The translations under genes and the position numbers were made by a program. The notes under the pieces are model-generated. The model was not told where the DNA came from, did not search any database, and saw only the letters and a program-made list of their open reading frames with translations. This document shows, in pieces, positions 1 through 8,919 of a DNA stretch of 64,000 nt (the first letter of the stretch is position 1; each line of letters begins with the position of its first letter). The DNA lies in the NCBI RefSeq assembly GCF_038039215.1, contig NZ_JBBPCL010000001.1, positions 1,984,001-2,048,000 of the forward strand, in the 5' to 3' direction. Source of the DNA: Pseudonocardia sp. T1-2H. GTDB lineage: Bacteria; Actinomycetota; Actinomycetes; Mycobacteriales; Pseudonocardiaceae.

Positions 1-211
1 GCTCGTGCGCCGACTGGGCGGTACCGACACTCGCGGTGCTGCCGAGGAACTCCGAGGCCAGCAGGAACCCGACGAGCACCGCGGGGAACGCCCGGCCGCC
101 CGTGGCGAAGCCCTCGGCGCTGTTCGAGGACCGCCGGGCCCACCAGCTGATCAGCCCGAGCACGCCCATGTAGAGCACCAGGACCAGCCCGACGATCCAC
201 AGTGATCCCAT
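1..211 (-). CDS. Sodium:solute symporter family protein, N-terminal part (runs off the window)
   Basis: Only the first 70 residues are present; the gene continues past base 1. The ATG at 211 is preceded by AGGAGGTGCC, an excellent ribosome site. The translation opens with a hydrophobic helix (about residues 3-22), a basic loop, then FATGGRAFPAVLVGFLLAS and a Gly/Ser/Thr-rich stretch (EFLGSTASVGTAQSAHE), which is the TM1-TM2 pattern of the SSS (solute:sodium symporter) family. It is transcribed leftwards, away from the sugar-acid operon. The substrate cannot be read from this fragment; an organic acid would fit the neighbours. Confidence 0.75.
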   Translation of the reverse strand, partial: MGSLWIVGLVLVLYMGVLGLISWWARRSSNSAEGFATGGRAFPAVLVGFLLASEFLGSTASVGTAQSAHE

Positions 212-365
212 GGCACCTCCTCGTGTGGCGGCCGTCATGTGAGGCGACCATCCGAAACATATGGTCGGGCGGGACGGGCGTCCATGAGGTCCTGGCGATG
301 GGAGCGATACGCGGACGGCCATGAGCCGAGCCCGAGGAGACGCTTGAGGTCGAGCATCTGAGATG

Positions 366-383
366 TTGGTATGCCAAGATACC
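366..383. promoter_or_regulatory. Candidate regulator-binding inverted repeat
   Basis: GGTATGCCAAGATACC forms GGTAT-N6-ATACC, and TTGG-N4-CCAA overlaps it. It lies upstream of the divergent symporter (start 211) and the kinase (start 774). GntR-type regulators often use short inverted repeats of this kind; which regulator acts here is unknown. Confidence 0.4.
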
Positions 384-408
384 GCCGGCAATGAGGCAGG
401 AGCGGCTC

Positions 409-480
409 ATGACGTCTGGGACACCCGTCGCCGGGTTCGGAGCGATCGACTGCGACGTGCACAGCGCGGTCGACACCGAC
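409..480 (+). pseudogene. Amidohydrolase-like N-terminal fragment
   Basis: An ATG at 409 with AGGAGCGG just upstream opens a frame beginning with a short polar leader followed by GAIDCDVHSAV. That matches the opening beta-strand and metal-binding D-x-H of amidohydrolase_2 (PF04909) proteins. After about 25 residues the frame becomes arginine- and serine-rich junk, so only the start of the gene survives. The similarity is short and could be misleading. Confidence 0.35.
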
Positions 481-587
481 CCCCGGCACCCCTCGGTAGC
501 GGCTCGGTCGTTCGGTCGGTCCCGAGCCTCACGTGCCGCGATCCGCCCGGCGGCACGCAGGCGCTACCCGAAGGAGCGGGGGTACGC

Positions 588-668
588 GGCGGAGTCGCGC
601 TGCCCCGGACCGGCCCCACGGTCGAGGGCGAGGGGCACCCGGTGCGGATCGGGTACGGGCCGTGGGGC
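588..668 (+). pseudogene. Remnant of a larC C-terminus
   Basis: The frame encodes VALPRTGPTVEGEGHPVRIG followed by YGPWG. This aligns without gaps to the C-terminal segment of the intact LarC at 20672-21859 (LALPRRTSTVEVDGHPIRMK then WGPWG); about 16 of 26 residues are identical. The surrounding frame has no further LarC similarity and no start. LarC inserts nickel into the pincer nucleotide used by LarA-type racemases, and a LarA-like gene lies 2.2 kb downstream, so a lar locus may once have been here. Confidence 0.6.
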
Positions 669-773
669 GCGCTCCGCTCCGCCGCTGTCGGAGGGCCGTT
701 GACACCGGGAAGCGGCCACACCTAGTTTCGGCCAGGCAGGGTTGCATCCGTCGGACGGAGGTCATCGGTCGCA

Positions 774-1847
774 GTGGCTTCCGCCGGCGCCGTTCGCCGC
801 TTGGCCGTCGTGGCCGACGACCTGACCGGCGCGGCCGACGCCGCCGCACCCTTCGCGGCCCGCGGCCTCGCCGTCTCCGTCGCGTTGTCGCCGGCTGATC
901 CGGCGGGCGTCGAGGTGCTCGCGCTGCTCACCGACAACCGCTGGCGGCCCGCCGCCGAAGCCGCCGAACGCATGCGCGCCGCGGTCACCCGCGTCCGGGA
1001 CTGGGCGCCCGAGACCCTTTTCGTCAAGATCGATTCGACGCTGCGCGGCCAGGTGCACGCGGACGTCTCCGGCGCGCTGGACGCCTGGGGCGGCGCAGGC
1101 GCGGTGGCCACTCCCGCCTTCCCCGCTCAGGGCCGCACGGTTCGCGGCGGCGCGCTGGTCGTCCACGGCGAGACGACCGTGCTACGGATCGAGGAGCACT
1201 TCCCGGCGGGCGCCCGGGTCGTCGACGCCGAGACCCACGACGACCTCGTCGCGCTCGCGCGCCGGATCCTCGACGGTGGCTGTGTGGCCGTCGGCTCGGG
1301 CGGGCTGTCCCGTGCCCTCGCGGCCGTGCTGGTGGATCCGCCCCGGCCGGCACTCCGGCCGCGGACCGGCGTCACCGGCGTGCTCGTCGTCGTCGGGACG
1401 CCGCACGCCGCCACCCGTGCGCAGGTGGCGGCGCTGCGCGAGGCCGGAGCCGCGCTCGTCGTGGCAGGTCCGCACGCGGCCGAGGCCGCCGGCGCCGCGC
1501 TGCGGGCCGGGCGCCGGGCCGTGCTGACCTGCGAGGTCGACGGCGAGGTCGAGCCCGAGAGCCCGGCAGCGGCGGCACTCGCCGAGAAGCTGGCCGCGGT
1601 GGTGTCCGCCGTGCTCGAGGCCGTCCCGGCGGTGGGCCTGGTCCTCACCGGCGGCGCCACGGCGCTCGCCGTCGCCACGGCTCTGGGTGCGACCGAGATG
1701 CGCCTGCTCGCGGAGGTGGCCGAGGGCCTGCCGCTGGGCGAGCTGGTGAGGGGCGACCGGCGGGTGCCGGTGGTGACGAAGTCCGGCGGCTTCGGCGCGC
1801 GCGACGCGCTGCGGCGGGCCGCGGAGGCACTGGAGGCATGCGTATGA
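774..1847 (+). CDS. Four-carbon acid sugar kinase family protein (DUF1537, DtnK/OtnK type)
   Basis: This family phosphorylates four-carbon sugar acids (D-/L-threonate, D-erythronate) or their 2-oxo forms with ATP, the first step before oxidation by a PdxA2-type dehydrogenase. The 357-residue product shows the N-terminal VVADDLTGAADAAAPFA motif (about residues 11-27), KIDSTLRG near residue 85, and the C-terminal nucleotide-domain motifs LTGGATA and TKSGGFGARDAL. The start is GTG with GGAGGT 11 bp upstream. Known members are nearer 400-430 residues; this one is short in the loop linking the two domains. It overlaps the next gene by ATGA, so the pair is translationally coupled. The exact stereochemistry of the substrate cannot be read. 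Confidence 0.85.
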   Translation: MASAGAVRRLAVVADDLTGAADAAAPFAARGLAVSVALSPADPAGVEVLALLTDNRWRPAAEAAERMRAAVTRVRDWAPETLFVKIDSTLRGQVHADVSGALDAWGGAGAVATPAFPAQGRTVRGGALVVHGETTVLRIEEHFPAGARVVDAETHDDLVALARRILDGGCVAVGSGGLSRALAAVLVDPPRPALRPRTGVTGVLVVVGTPHAATRAQVAALREAGAALVVAGPHAAEAAGAALRAGRRAVLTCEVDGEVEPESPAAAALAEKLAAVVSAVLEAVPAVGLVLTGGATALAVATALGATEMRLLAEVAEGLPLGELVRGDRRVPVVTKSGGFGARDALRRAAEALEACV

Positions 1848-2839
1848 CACCCCTGCTCGGCCTGACCGTCGGCGACCCGGCCGGCATCGGACCCGAGGTC
1901 GTCCTCACGGCGTCCCGCGACCCCCGGGCGGAGGTCGCCCGGCTCGTCGCGATCGGCAGCCTGGCCGCGCTGCGCTCCGCCGCCGCGGTGGTGCCCGACG
2001 CTCCCGCGCTCCGCGCGGTGTCCTCGCCGGCGGAGGCGCGCTTCGAGCCCGGCACGCTCGACGTGCTCACGGTGCCGTCCGATGTCGCCGTGCCCGTCGG
2101 GAGGCTCTGCGCCGAGGCGGGGCAGATCGCGTTCGAGGGCGTCGAGCGGGCGGTCGACCTGGCCCTCGCGGGCGACATCGACGGCATCGTCACCGCGCCC
2201 CTGAACAAGGAGGCCATCGCGCTCGCCGGGCACCCCTACCCCGGACACACCGAGATCCTCGCGGAGCTCACCGGCACCACCGACTTCGCGATGATGCTCA
2301 CCGCGCTGAAGCTGCGGGTCGTGCACGTGACCACCCATGTCGGCATCCGGGCGATGCTCGAGCGCGTGACGACCGAGCGCGTCCTCACGACGATCCGGCT
2401 CGCACACCGCGCCCTGCGCGACATGGGCATCGATGCGCCGTCCGTCGGCGTCGCCGGCCTCAACCCGCACGCGGGGGAGGGTGGCCTGTTCGGCGACGAG
2501 GAGGCGCGGGTCATCGCGCCCGCCATCGAGCAGGCGAAGGCCGAGGGGATCGCGGCCACCGGGCCGTGGCCCGCCGACACGCTGTTCGGCAGGGCCGTCG
2601 CCGGCGACTTCGACGTGGCGATCGCGATGTACCACGACCAGGGCCACATCGCGGTGAAGGTCCTCGGCTTCGAGACGGGCGTCAACGCCACGATCGGGCT
2701 GCCGATCGTCCGCACGAGCGTGGACCACGGCACGGCGTTCGACATCGCGGGGACGGGGCGGGCGAGCGCCGACAGCCTCGTCGAGGCCGTCACGGTCGGG
2801 GCGGCGATGGCGCGGGCCCGCGCCGCCGCCCGCGCATAG
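1844..2839 (+). CDS. pdxA2: PdxA2-type 4-phospho-sugar-acid dehydrogenase
   Basis: This PdxA-family NAD-dependent oxidoreductase is expected to oxidise and decarboxylate 4-phospho-threonate or 4-phospho-erythronate to dihydroxyacetone phosphate. The N-terminus LTVGDPAGIGPEVV and later TAPLNKEAI, GHPYPGHTEILAEL and MYHDQGHIAVK are the substrate- and metal-binding segments of PdxA. I chose ATG 1844 rather than ATG 1838 because GGAGG (1832-1836) is 7 bp from 1844 but only 1 bp from 1838, and 1844 gives the usual ATGA coupling with the kinase. The kinase neighbour, and the absence of other vitamin B6 genes, favour the catabolic PdxA2 role over pyridoxal synthesis. Confidence 0.87.
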   Translation: MTPLLGLTVGDPAGIGPEVVLTASRDPRAEVARLVAIGSLAALRSAAAVVPDAPALRAVSSPAEARFEPGTLDVLTVPSDVAVPVGRLCAEAGQIAFEGVERAVDLALAGDIDGIVTAPLNKEAIALAGHPYPGHTEILAELTGTTDFAMMLTALKLRVVHVTTHVGIRAMLERVTTERVLTTIRLAHRALRDMGIDAPSVGVAGLNPHAGEGGLFGDEEARVIAPAIEQAKAEGIAATGPWPADTLFGRAVAGDFDVAIAMYHDQGHIAVKVLGFETGVNATIGLPIVRTSVDHGTAFDIAGTGRASADSLVEAVTVGAAMARARAAARA

Positions 2840-2852
2840 GAGGAGAGACGCG

Positions 2853-4175
2853 GTGAGCGGAGACATGGTGCGCAAGGACCTCGGCCCGTTCGAGGTGGTG
2901 CGGGAGCTCAGCTTCGACGTCCCGTTCCCGCGGCTGCTGCCCGTCCGGCAGCGCTTCGACCCCCTGAAGGTCGAGGACGTCGCCGCGGCCACCGCGCAGG
3001 CGCTCGAGCCGCTCCGGGCCCGGGTGACCCCCGGCATGAGCGTGGCGATCACGGCCGGGAGCCGCGGCATCCACGACAAGCCCGCCGTGGTGCGCGCGGC
3101 CGGGGCGTGGCTGCGCGCCCTCGGCGCCGAGCCGTTCGTCGTGCCCGCGATGGGCTCGCACGGCGGCGCCACCGCGGAGGGGCAGGTGCAGCTGCTCGCC
3201 GACCTGGGCATGACCGAGGAGTCACTCGGCTTGCCGATCCACGCGACGATGGAGACCGTCGAGCTGGACCGGGTGCCCGGCGGGCCCGCGGTGCACCTCG
3301 ACGCCCACGCCGCGAAGGCGGACGGCATCCTCGCGGTCAACCGCGTCAAGGCCCACACCGACTTCAGCGGCGAGGTCGAGAGCGGCCTCTCCAAGATCAT
3401 CGCGATCGGGCTCGGCAAGCAGCGGGGCGCCGAGGGCATCCACCGGTTCGGCCCCGCCAACCTGGGCGTGTGGATCCCACCGGTCGCCCGGCGGATCGTC
3501 GAGACGGGGAAGGTGCTCGGCGGGCTGGCGATCGTCGAGAACGCCCACGACCGGGCGGCCCGGATCGAGCTGGTCGAGGCCCACGACATCGGCGGGCCCG
3601 CGGAGACCGCTCTGCTCGTCGACTCCAAACGGCGGATGGCCACCCTGCCCTTCGAGGACATCGACGTCGCCGTCATCGACGCGATGGGCAAGAACTTCTC
3701 CGGCGCCGGCATGGACACCAACGTCATCGGGCGCATGATGATCCGCGGCAGCGCCGAGTTCGACCGCCCGCGCATCGCCAACATCGCCGTGCTGGACGTC
3801 AGCGACGCCTCCCACGGCAACGCGGTGGGGCTGGGTCTCGCCGACTTCGTCTCGTTCCGGCTCCTCGAGAAGATCGACCTGCGCAGCGTCTACATCAACG
3901 CGATGACCTCGGGGCTCGGCGGCCCGCAACGGGCCCAGATCCCGATGGCGATGGCGACGGACCGCAGCGCGATCGCCGCCGCCGTCCAGACCTGCGGGCG
4001 GCCCGACCTCGACGCCGTCACGCTGGTCCGCATGCGCAACACCCTCGACCTCGAGCACCTGCTGGTGTCGGAGTCGCTGCGCGACGCGGTGCTGGCCGAC
4101 CCGGGACTGGAGATCACCGGCGACCCCGCCCCGATGGCCTTCGACGACGACGGGCGGCTCCTGCCGTGGGACTGA
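2853..4175 (+). CDS. LarA-like nickel-pincer-dependent racemase/epimerase family protein (DUF2088)
   Basis: LarA enzymes racemise 2-hydroxy acids using the nickel-pincer nucleotide bound to a lysine. The 440-residue product has the Lar_N domain (DUF2088) with AITAGSRGI near residue 68, the histidine loop PAMGSHGG near residue 100, and the Lys/His segment NRVKAHTDFSGEVESGLSK near residue 164. An AGGAGGAGAG ribosome site precedes GTG 2853. It sits 13 bp after the dehydrogenase and 40 bp before a UxaA-type dehydratase, so it probably epimerises a sugar acid before phosphorylation or dehydration. The cofactor genes larE, larB and larC are encoded at 19.1-21.9 kb. Substrate unknown; it need not be lactate. 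Confidence 0.75.
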   Translation: MSGDMVRKDLGPFEVVRELSFDVPFPRLLPVRQRFDPLKVEDVAAATAQALEPLRARVTPGMSVAITAGSRGIHDKPAVVRAAGAWLRALGAEPFVVPAMGSHGGATAEGQVQLLADLGMTEESLGLPIHATMETVELDRVPGGPAVHLDAHAAKADGILAVNRVKAHTDFSGEVESGLSKIIAIGLGKQRGAEGIHRFGPANLGVWIPPVARRIVETGKVLGGLAIVENAHDRAARIELVEAHDIGGPAETALLVDSKRRMATLPFEDIDVAVIDAMGKNFSGAGMDTNVIGRMMIRGSAEFDRPRIANIAVLDVSDASHGNAVGLGLADFVSFRLLEKIDLRSVYINAMTSGLGGPQRAQIPMAMATDRSAIAAAVQTCGRPDLDAVTLVRMRNTLDLEHLLVSESLRDAVLADPGLEITGDPAPMAFDDDGRLLPWD

Positions 4176-4215
4176 CCGACCCGAGCACTGCGCCGCCCAC
4201 CACCGGGGAGAGCTG

Positions 4216-5751
4216 ATGAGCATGGCACCGTCCGTCGAGGAGCTCGGCGTCCTCCTGCACGCCGCCGACAACGTGGTGGTCGCCTCCGGCGATCTCGAGG
4301 AGGGCACGGCGGCGGGCGGGGTCACCGTGCGCCGGGCCGTGCCGAGGGGCCACAAGGTCGCCATCGCCCCCATGACCACGGGCGAGCCCGTGCGCAAGTA
4401 CAACCAGATCATCGGGTTCGCGGCGAAGCCCATCGCGCCGGGCGATCACGTGCACACGCACAACGTCGAGTTCAAGGCTTTCGAGCGCGACTACGCCGTG
4501 GGCGCCGACGTCACCGAGACGCCGATGGTGCCCGAGGCCGAGCGCGCCACGTTCCAGGGCATCGTGCGGCCCGACGGCCGGGTGGCCACCCGCAACTACC
4601 TCGGCATCCTCACCTCGGTGAACTGCTCGGCCACCGCGGCCAAGATGATCGCCGACCAGTTCCGCAGGCCCGGGCTGCTCGACGAGTTCCCGAACGTCGA
4701 CGGCGTCGTGGCCCTCACCCACGGCACCGGGTGCGGCATGGCGAGCGCCGGCGAGGGTCTCGCCGTACTGCAGCGCACGCTCACCGGCTACGCCGAGCAC
4801 CCCAACTTCGCCGGGGTCCTGCTGCTTGGGCTGGGCTGCGAGGTCAACCAGATCTCGGGCGTCGCCGACGAGTGGAACCTTCACCCCGGCACACCCGTGC
4901 GGACGATGACGATCCAGGAGCAGGGCGGCACGGCCGCCACCGTCCGCGCGGGCGTCGAGGCCCTCCGGGCGATGCTGCCGCCGGCCGACGAGGTGAGCCG
5001 CACGACGGTCCCGGCGAGCGAGCTGGTGCTCGGCCTGAACTGCGGCGGCTCGGACGCCTACTCCGGCATCACGGCGAACCCGGCGCTGGGCGCCGCCGTC
5101 GACCTGCTGGTGTGCCACGGCGGCACCGCCGTCCTCGGGGAGACGCCGGAGATCTACGGCGCCGAGCACCTGCTCACCCGCCGCGCCGTGAGCCGCGAGG
5201 TGGCCGACCGGCTCGTCGAGCGGATCAAGTGGTGGGAGAAGTACACGGCCGACAACCACGGGTCGATGGACAACAACCCCTCGCCCGGCAACAAGGCGGG
5301 CGGCCTGACGACGATCCTGGAGAAGTCGCTCGGTGCCGTGGCCAAGGGCGGCACCACGAACCTGACCGGCGTCTACGGCTACGCGGAGAGGGTCACGGCC
5401 AAGGGCTTCACGTTCATGGACACGCCGGGCTACGACCCGGTCTCCGTCACCGGGATCGTGGCCGGAGGCGCCACGGTCATGTGCTTCACGACCGGCCGCG
5501 GCTCGGTGCTCGGCTGCAAGCCCACACCCAGCCTCAAGCTGGCCACCAACACCGACATGTACGAGCGGATGTCCGAAGACATGGACCTCGACTGCGGCGT
5601 GATCCTCGGCGGCGGCGCCTCCGTGCAGGAGGTGGGGGAGCGCCTGTTCCAGCTCGTCCTCGAGACCGCGTCGGGCCGGAAGACGGTCAGCGAGGAGCTG
5701 GGCTTCGGCCAGGAGGAGTTCGTGCCGTGGCAGCTCGGGGCGGTGATGTGA
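4216..5751 (+). CDS. UxaA/GarD-family sugar-acid dehydratase (altronate dehydratase-like)
   Basis: UxaA/GarD enzymes are iron-dependent dehydratases acting on altronate, galactarate and related acids. The 511-residue protein has an N-terminal SAF domain ([19 protein letters not shown] to [10 protein letters not shown], about residues 18-80). The catalytic part follows, with [49 protein letters not shown] and [31 protein letters not shown] precedes ATG 4216. Full length for a SAF-containing member. Co-directional with the kinase/dehydrogenase pair and the IlvD-type dehydratase. The exact acid is not determined. Confidence 0.85.
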   Translation: MSMAPSVEELGVLLHAADNVVVASGDLEEGTAAGGVTVRRAVPRGHKVAIAPMTTGEPVRKYNQIIGFAAKPIAPGDHVHTHNVEFKAFERDYAVGADVTETPMVPEAERATFQGIVRPDGRVATRNYLGILTSVNCSATAAKMIADQFRRPGLLDEFPNVDGVVALTHGTGCGMASAGEGLAVLQRTLTGYAEHPNFAGVLLLGLGCEVNQISGVADEWNLHPGTPVRTMTIQEQGGTAATVRAGVEALRAMLPPADEVSRTTVPASELVLGLNCGGSDAYSGITANPALGAAVDLLVCHGGTAVLGETPEIYGAEHLLTRRAVSREVADRLVERIKWWEKYTADNHGSMDNNPSPGNKAGGLTTILEKSLGAVAKGGTTNLTGVYGYAERVTAKGFTFMDTPGYDPVSVTGIVAGGATVMCFTTGRGSVLGCKPTPSLKLATNTDMYERMSEDMDLDCGVILGGGASVQEVGERLFQLVLETASGRKTVSEELGFGQEEFVPWQLGAVM

Positions 5752-5797
5752 GTGCTCGGCTTCGCCCACCCCGGGACAGACCGATCGGAGACCCCGC

Positions 5798-7594
5798 ATG
5801 ACCAGCGACCAGCCACGCCGACTCCGCAGCCAGGCGTGGTTCGACAACCCGGAGAACCCGGGGATGACAGCCCTGTACATCGAGCGGTACATGAACTGGG
5901 GCCTGACCAGGGAGGAGCTGCAGTCCGGCAAGCCGATCATCGGGATCGCGCAGACGGGCTCGGACCTCTCCCCGTGCAACCGTCACCACCTCGTGCTGGC
6001 CGATCGCGTACGCGAGGGCGTCCGGGAGAGGGGCGCCATCGCCGTCGAGTTCCCGGTGCACCCGATCCAGGAGACCGGCAAGCGACCCACCGCCGCCCTC
6101 GACCGCAACCTCGCCTACCTGGGCCTGGTGGAGGTGCTCTACGGCTACCCGCTCGACGGCGTGGTGTTGACCACCGGCTGCGACAAGACGACCCCGGCCT
6201 GCCTCATGGCGGCGGCCACGGTGAACATCCCCGCGATCGTGCTGTCCGGCGGCCCGATGCTGAACGGCTGGTACAACGGCGAGCGTGCGGGCTCCGGCAC
6301 GATCGTCTGGAAGGCCAGGGAGCTGCTGGCCACCGGTGAGATCGACGAGGCCGCCTTCGTGGAGATGGTGGCCTCCTCGGCCCCGTCGCCGGGGCACTGC
6401 AACACGATGGGCACCGCGTCCACGATGAACGCCCTCGCCGAGTCGCTCGGCATGAGCCTGCCCGGCTGCTCCGCGATCCCGGCGCCGCACCGCGACCGCG
6501 CGCGGATGGCGTACCGGACCGGCAGGCGGATCGTCGAGATGGTGCACGAGGACCTCAAGCCGTCCGACATCCTCACCCGCGAGGCGTTCGAGAACGCGAT
6601 TGTGGTCAACTCCGCGATCGGCGGCTCGACCAACGCCCCCATCCACATCACCGCGATCGCGCGGCACGCCGGCGTGCCGCTGGAGATGGAGGACTGGGAG
6701 ACCATCGGGCTCACCGTCCCGCTGATCGTCGATCTGCAGCCGGCCGGCAAGTACCTCGGCGAGGAGTTCCACCGGGCGGGCGGGGTGCCCGGGGTGGTGA
6801 ACGAGCTGATGGCGCACGGTCTCATCCGTGAGGACGCGCCCACGGTGAACGGCCGCACGATCGGCGAGAACTGTCGCAACACGGTCGCCACCGACCGCGA
6901 CGTGATCCGGACCTTCGACGACGCACTGGTCGGCGACGCCGGCTTCCTCGTGCTGAGCGGCAACCTGTTCGACTGCGCGATCATGAAGACCAGCGTGATC
7001 TCTGCGGAGTTCCGCGAGCGCTACCTCTCCGACCCGGAGCACCCCGACGTGCTCGAAGGCCGGGCAATCGTCTTCGACGGGCCGGAGGACTACCACTCCC
7101 GCATCGAGGACCCCGACCTGAAGATCGACGAGGACTGCCTGCTGTTCGTCCGCGGCACCGGCCCGCTCGGCTACCCGGGCGCGGCGGAGGTGGTGAACAT
7201 GCAGCCCCCGGCGGAGCTGATCAAGCGCGGCGTGCACACACTGCCGTGCATCGGCGACGGCCGCCAGTCCGGCACGTCGGGCTCGCCGTCGATCCTCAAC
7301 GCCTCCCCGGAGGCCGCCGCGGGCGGCGGGCTGGCGTTGTTGCAGACCGGCGACACGGTCCGCATCGACCTCGTGGCCGGCACCGCCGACGTCCTCGTGC
7401 CCGAGGAGGAGCTCGCGGAGCGCAGGCGAAAGCTCGACGAGGCCGGTGGCTATCCGGTACCCCCGTCGCAGACCCCGTGGCAGGAGATCCAGCGCTCCAT
7501 GGTCGACCAGCTGAGCGGCGGCATGGTGCTGAAGCCCGCCGTGGCCTACCAACGCGTGGCGCAGAGCATGGGGTTGCCGCGCGACAACCACTGA
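5798..7594 (+). CDS. IlvD/Edd-family sugar-acid dehydratase
   Basis: This family dehydrates dihydroxy-acids using an iron-sulfur cluster and Mg2+; the subgroup closest in length (about 590-600 residues) contains arabinonate, xylonate and galactonate dehydratases. The 598-residue product shows [13 protein letters not shown], the cluster motif [24 protein letters not shown] and [20 protein letters not shown], then [14 protein letters not shown] and the C-terminal swivelling domain ending [19 protein letters not shown]. It is probably not biosynthetic IlvD because it lies in a sugar-acid operon beside a UxaA homologue. It converges with the LysR gene that follows. Confidence 0.85.
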   Translation: MTSDQPRRLRSQAWFDNPENPGMTALYIERYMNWGLTREELQSGKPIIGIAQTGSDLSPCNRHHLVLADRVREGVRERGAIAVEFPVHPIQETGKRPTAALDRNLAYLGLVEVLYGYPLDGVVLTTGCDKTTPACLMAAATVNIPAIVLSGGPMLNGWYNGERAGSGTIVWKARELLATGEIDEAAFVEMVASSAPSPGHCNTMGTASTMNALAESLGMSLPGCSAIPAPHRDRARMAYRTGRRIVEMVHEDLKPSDILTREAFENAIVVNSAIGGSTNAPIHITAIARHAGVPLEMEDWETIGLTVPLIVDLQPAGKYLGEEFHRAGGVPGVVNELMAHGLIREDAPTVNGRTIGENCRNTVATDRDVIRTFDDALVGDAGFLVLSGNLFDCAIMKTSVISAEFRERYLSDPEHPDVLEGRAIVFDGPEDYHSRIEDPDLKIDEDCLLFVRGTGPLGYPGAAEVVNMQPPAELIKRGVHTLPCIGDGRQSGTSGSPSILNASPEAAAGGGLALLQTGDTVRIDLVAGTADVLVPEEELAERRRKLDEAGGYPVPPSQTPWQEIQRSMVDQLSGGMVLKPAVAYQRVAQSMGLPRDNH

Positions 7595-7619
7595 AGGCCG
7601 CGGACCCGGCTCGCGCCGG

Positions 7620-8603
7620 CTAACCCCCTGGCCGGTGGGGGCTACCCGGTCGGGCGTGATGCTGATGCGCCCTGCGGCACGGCACCGTGCCTCGCGGGGG
7701 CGGCGTGGCGAGGATCGCCTCCAGCAGCGCGTGCGCGGCCCGCGGCGTGTCGCGATGCGGATTCCAGAACACCGCGGCCGTCCGGCCGTCGGCGGGGGTG
7801 CCGACCTCGGTGACCACCACGCCGGCGGTGTCGGACACGCTCATGGCGAGGGCGTTGGTGATCCCGACGCCGAGCCCGACGCGCACGAAGTTCACCAGCG
7901 TCTGCGGCTGGTCGGTCTGCCAGGCGATCCGTGTCGCCGTCCCCAGCTGCTTGAGCGCCACGTGGGCCTCGTACAGCACGTCGCGGCCGATCGAGCCGCC
8001 GATCGTGACGAGGGGGTGCGCGACCAGCTCGGACAGCGACAGCGGTGCGGGCAGCTCGGCGAGCGGGTGGTCCGGCGGGAAGACGGCGACGAGCGGTTCC
8101 CGCCACAGCGCCCGGAACGCGAGCCCGTCGGTGTGGTCGTGCGGCGCGAGCGGGCGCAGCGCCAGGTGGAGCTCGCCGCACTCGAGGGCCCCGGAGAGGT
8201 CGAGGGTGGGACGCTCGGACAGGTCGATGCTGACGTGCGGGTGGCGCGCCGTGAACGTGCTCAGCACCTCGGGCACGAAGGCGGCGCTGGCACTGGGATA
8301 GCTGCCCAGCACCACGTGGCCCCTGACCACGCCCAGGACGGCGTCGACCTCCGCCTGCCCGCGGCCGAGCTCGGCCAGGACCGCGCGGGCGTGCGGCAGG
8401 AAGGCCTCGCCGACGTCGGTCAGCACGACGGGCCGGTGCGTGCGGTCGAACAGGCGCGCGCCGAGGGCCTGCTCCAGCGAGGCGACGTGCGAGCTGACGC
8501 GGGACTGCGACCGGTGGACGCTGTCGGCGGCGGCGCTGAACCCGCCGCTGTCGACGACGGCGACGAAGGTCTCCAGCCAGTCGAGGTTGTCGACGCGTCC
8601 CAC
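7620..8603 (-). CDS. LysR-family transcriptional regulator
   Basis: The 327-residue protein has the N-terminal LysR winged helix (LDWLETFVAVVDSGGFSAAA to ARLFDRTHRPVVLTDVGEAF, about residues 7-68). A periplasmic-binding-like effector domain follows (about residues 95-300). The GTG start at 8603 has GGAGG nine bases upstream. It is divergent from the alcohol dehydrogenase gene and convergent with the sugar-acid operon. A TATCCG-N5-CGGATA inverted repeat lies 50 bp upstream of its start and is the likely binding site. It probably responds to a sugar acid, which is inferred from context. Confidence 0.85.
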   Translation of the reverse strand: MGRVDNLDWLETFVAVVDSGGFSAAADSVHRSQSRVSSHVASLEQALGARLFDRTHRPVVLTDVGEAFLPHARAVLAELGRGQAEVDAVLGVVRGHVVLGSYPSASAAFVPEVLSTFTARHPHVSIDLSERPTLDLSGALECGELHLALRPLAPHDHTDGLAFRALWREPLVAVFPPDHPLAELPAPLSLSELVAHPLVTIGGSIGRDVLYEAHVALKQLGTATRIAWQTDQPQTLVNFVRVGLGVGITNALAMSVSDTAGVVVTEVGTPADGRTAAVFWNPHRDTPRAAHALLEAILATPPPRGTVPCRRAHQHHARPGSPHRPGG

Positions 8604-8919
8604 GCGTTGTTCCTCCAGGGCGGCCGGTGAGCGCTCACAGCCGCGCTGACGTTATCCGTTCCGCGGATAGACAGTAGCCGCAAGTGGCAATTGACCCAAT
8701 CGGCTTCCCCTGCACATCATCGGGCACGGACCGTCACCGCCGACCGGAGTAGTCACCGATGTCGCCGACCCGCCGCAGTCGCCTCGCCGGCCTCTCCGTT
8801 CGAGGAGAACTTCAAGCAGTTCCCCACCCGGCCGATCAGCGCGGCTCTGATGGTCGCCACGCTGCTCGTCCCGGTCCATCCATTGCTCAGGGGCATCCGT
8901 CCGGAAAAGGGGAGCGCCG
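8604..8919. other. Divergent promoter region between lysR and the dehydrogenase gene
   Basis: This 316-bp stretch contains the LysR inverted repeat (8653-8669) and then about 240 bp without a convincing gene. A frame at about 8790-8910 encodes a mildly hydrophobic segment (SAALMVATLLVPVHPLL) with no good start, which may be a remnant but resembles nothing I can name. Confidence 0.45.
8653..8669. promoter_or_regulatory. Inverted repeat, likely LysR binding site
   Basis: TATCCG-TTCCG-CGGATA is a perfect 6-bp inverted repeat. It fits the LysR-type T-N11-A pattern (T8655-N11-A8667) and lies in the intergenic region immediately upstream of the LysR gene. Confidence 0.6.

Larger units (their letters stand above)
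212..773. other. Intergenic patch with gene remnants and a candidate operator
   Basis: This 560-bp stretch between the divergent symporter and kinase genes has no intact gene. It holds a GGTAT/ATACC inverted repeat (368-383), a short ORF start with a good ribosome site that looks like a truncated amidohydrolase (409 onward), and a fragment resembling the C-terminus of LarC (588-668). These suggest that a longer locus has decayed here. A GGAGGT at about 757-762 probably serves the kinase GTG at 774. Confidence 0.6.

Noticed and set aside
1127..3820. A 2.7-kb open frame on the minus strand
   Set aside because: It is antisense to the kinase, PdxA2 and LarA-like genes, is low-complexity in residue make-up, and reflects the high GC third position of those genes. 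Many other long antisense frames in the window were dropped for the same reason.
7624..7641. CCCCC-N8-GGGGG hairpin between the convergent ilvD-type and lysR genes
   Set aside because: It overlaps the last codons of lysR and has a short stem, so I did not call it a terminator.
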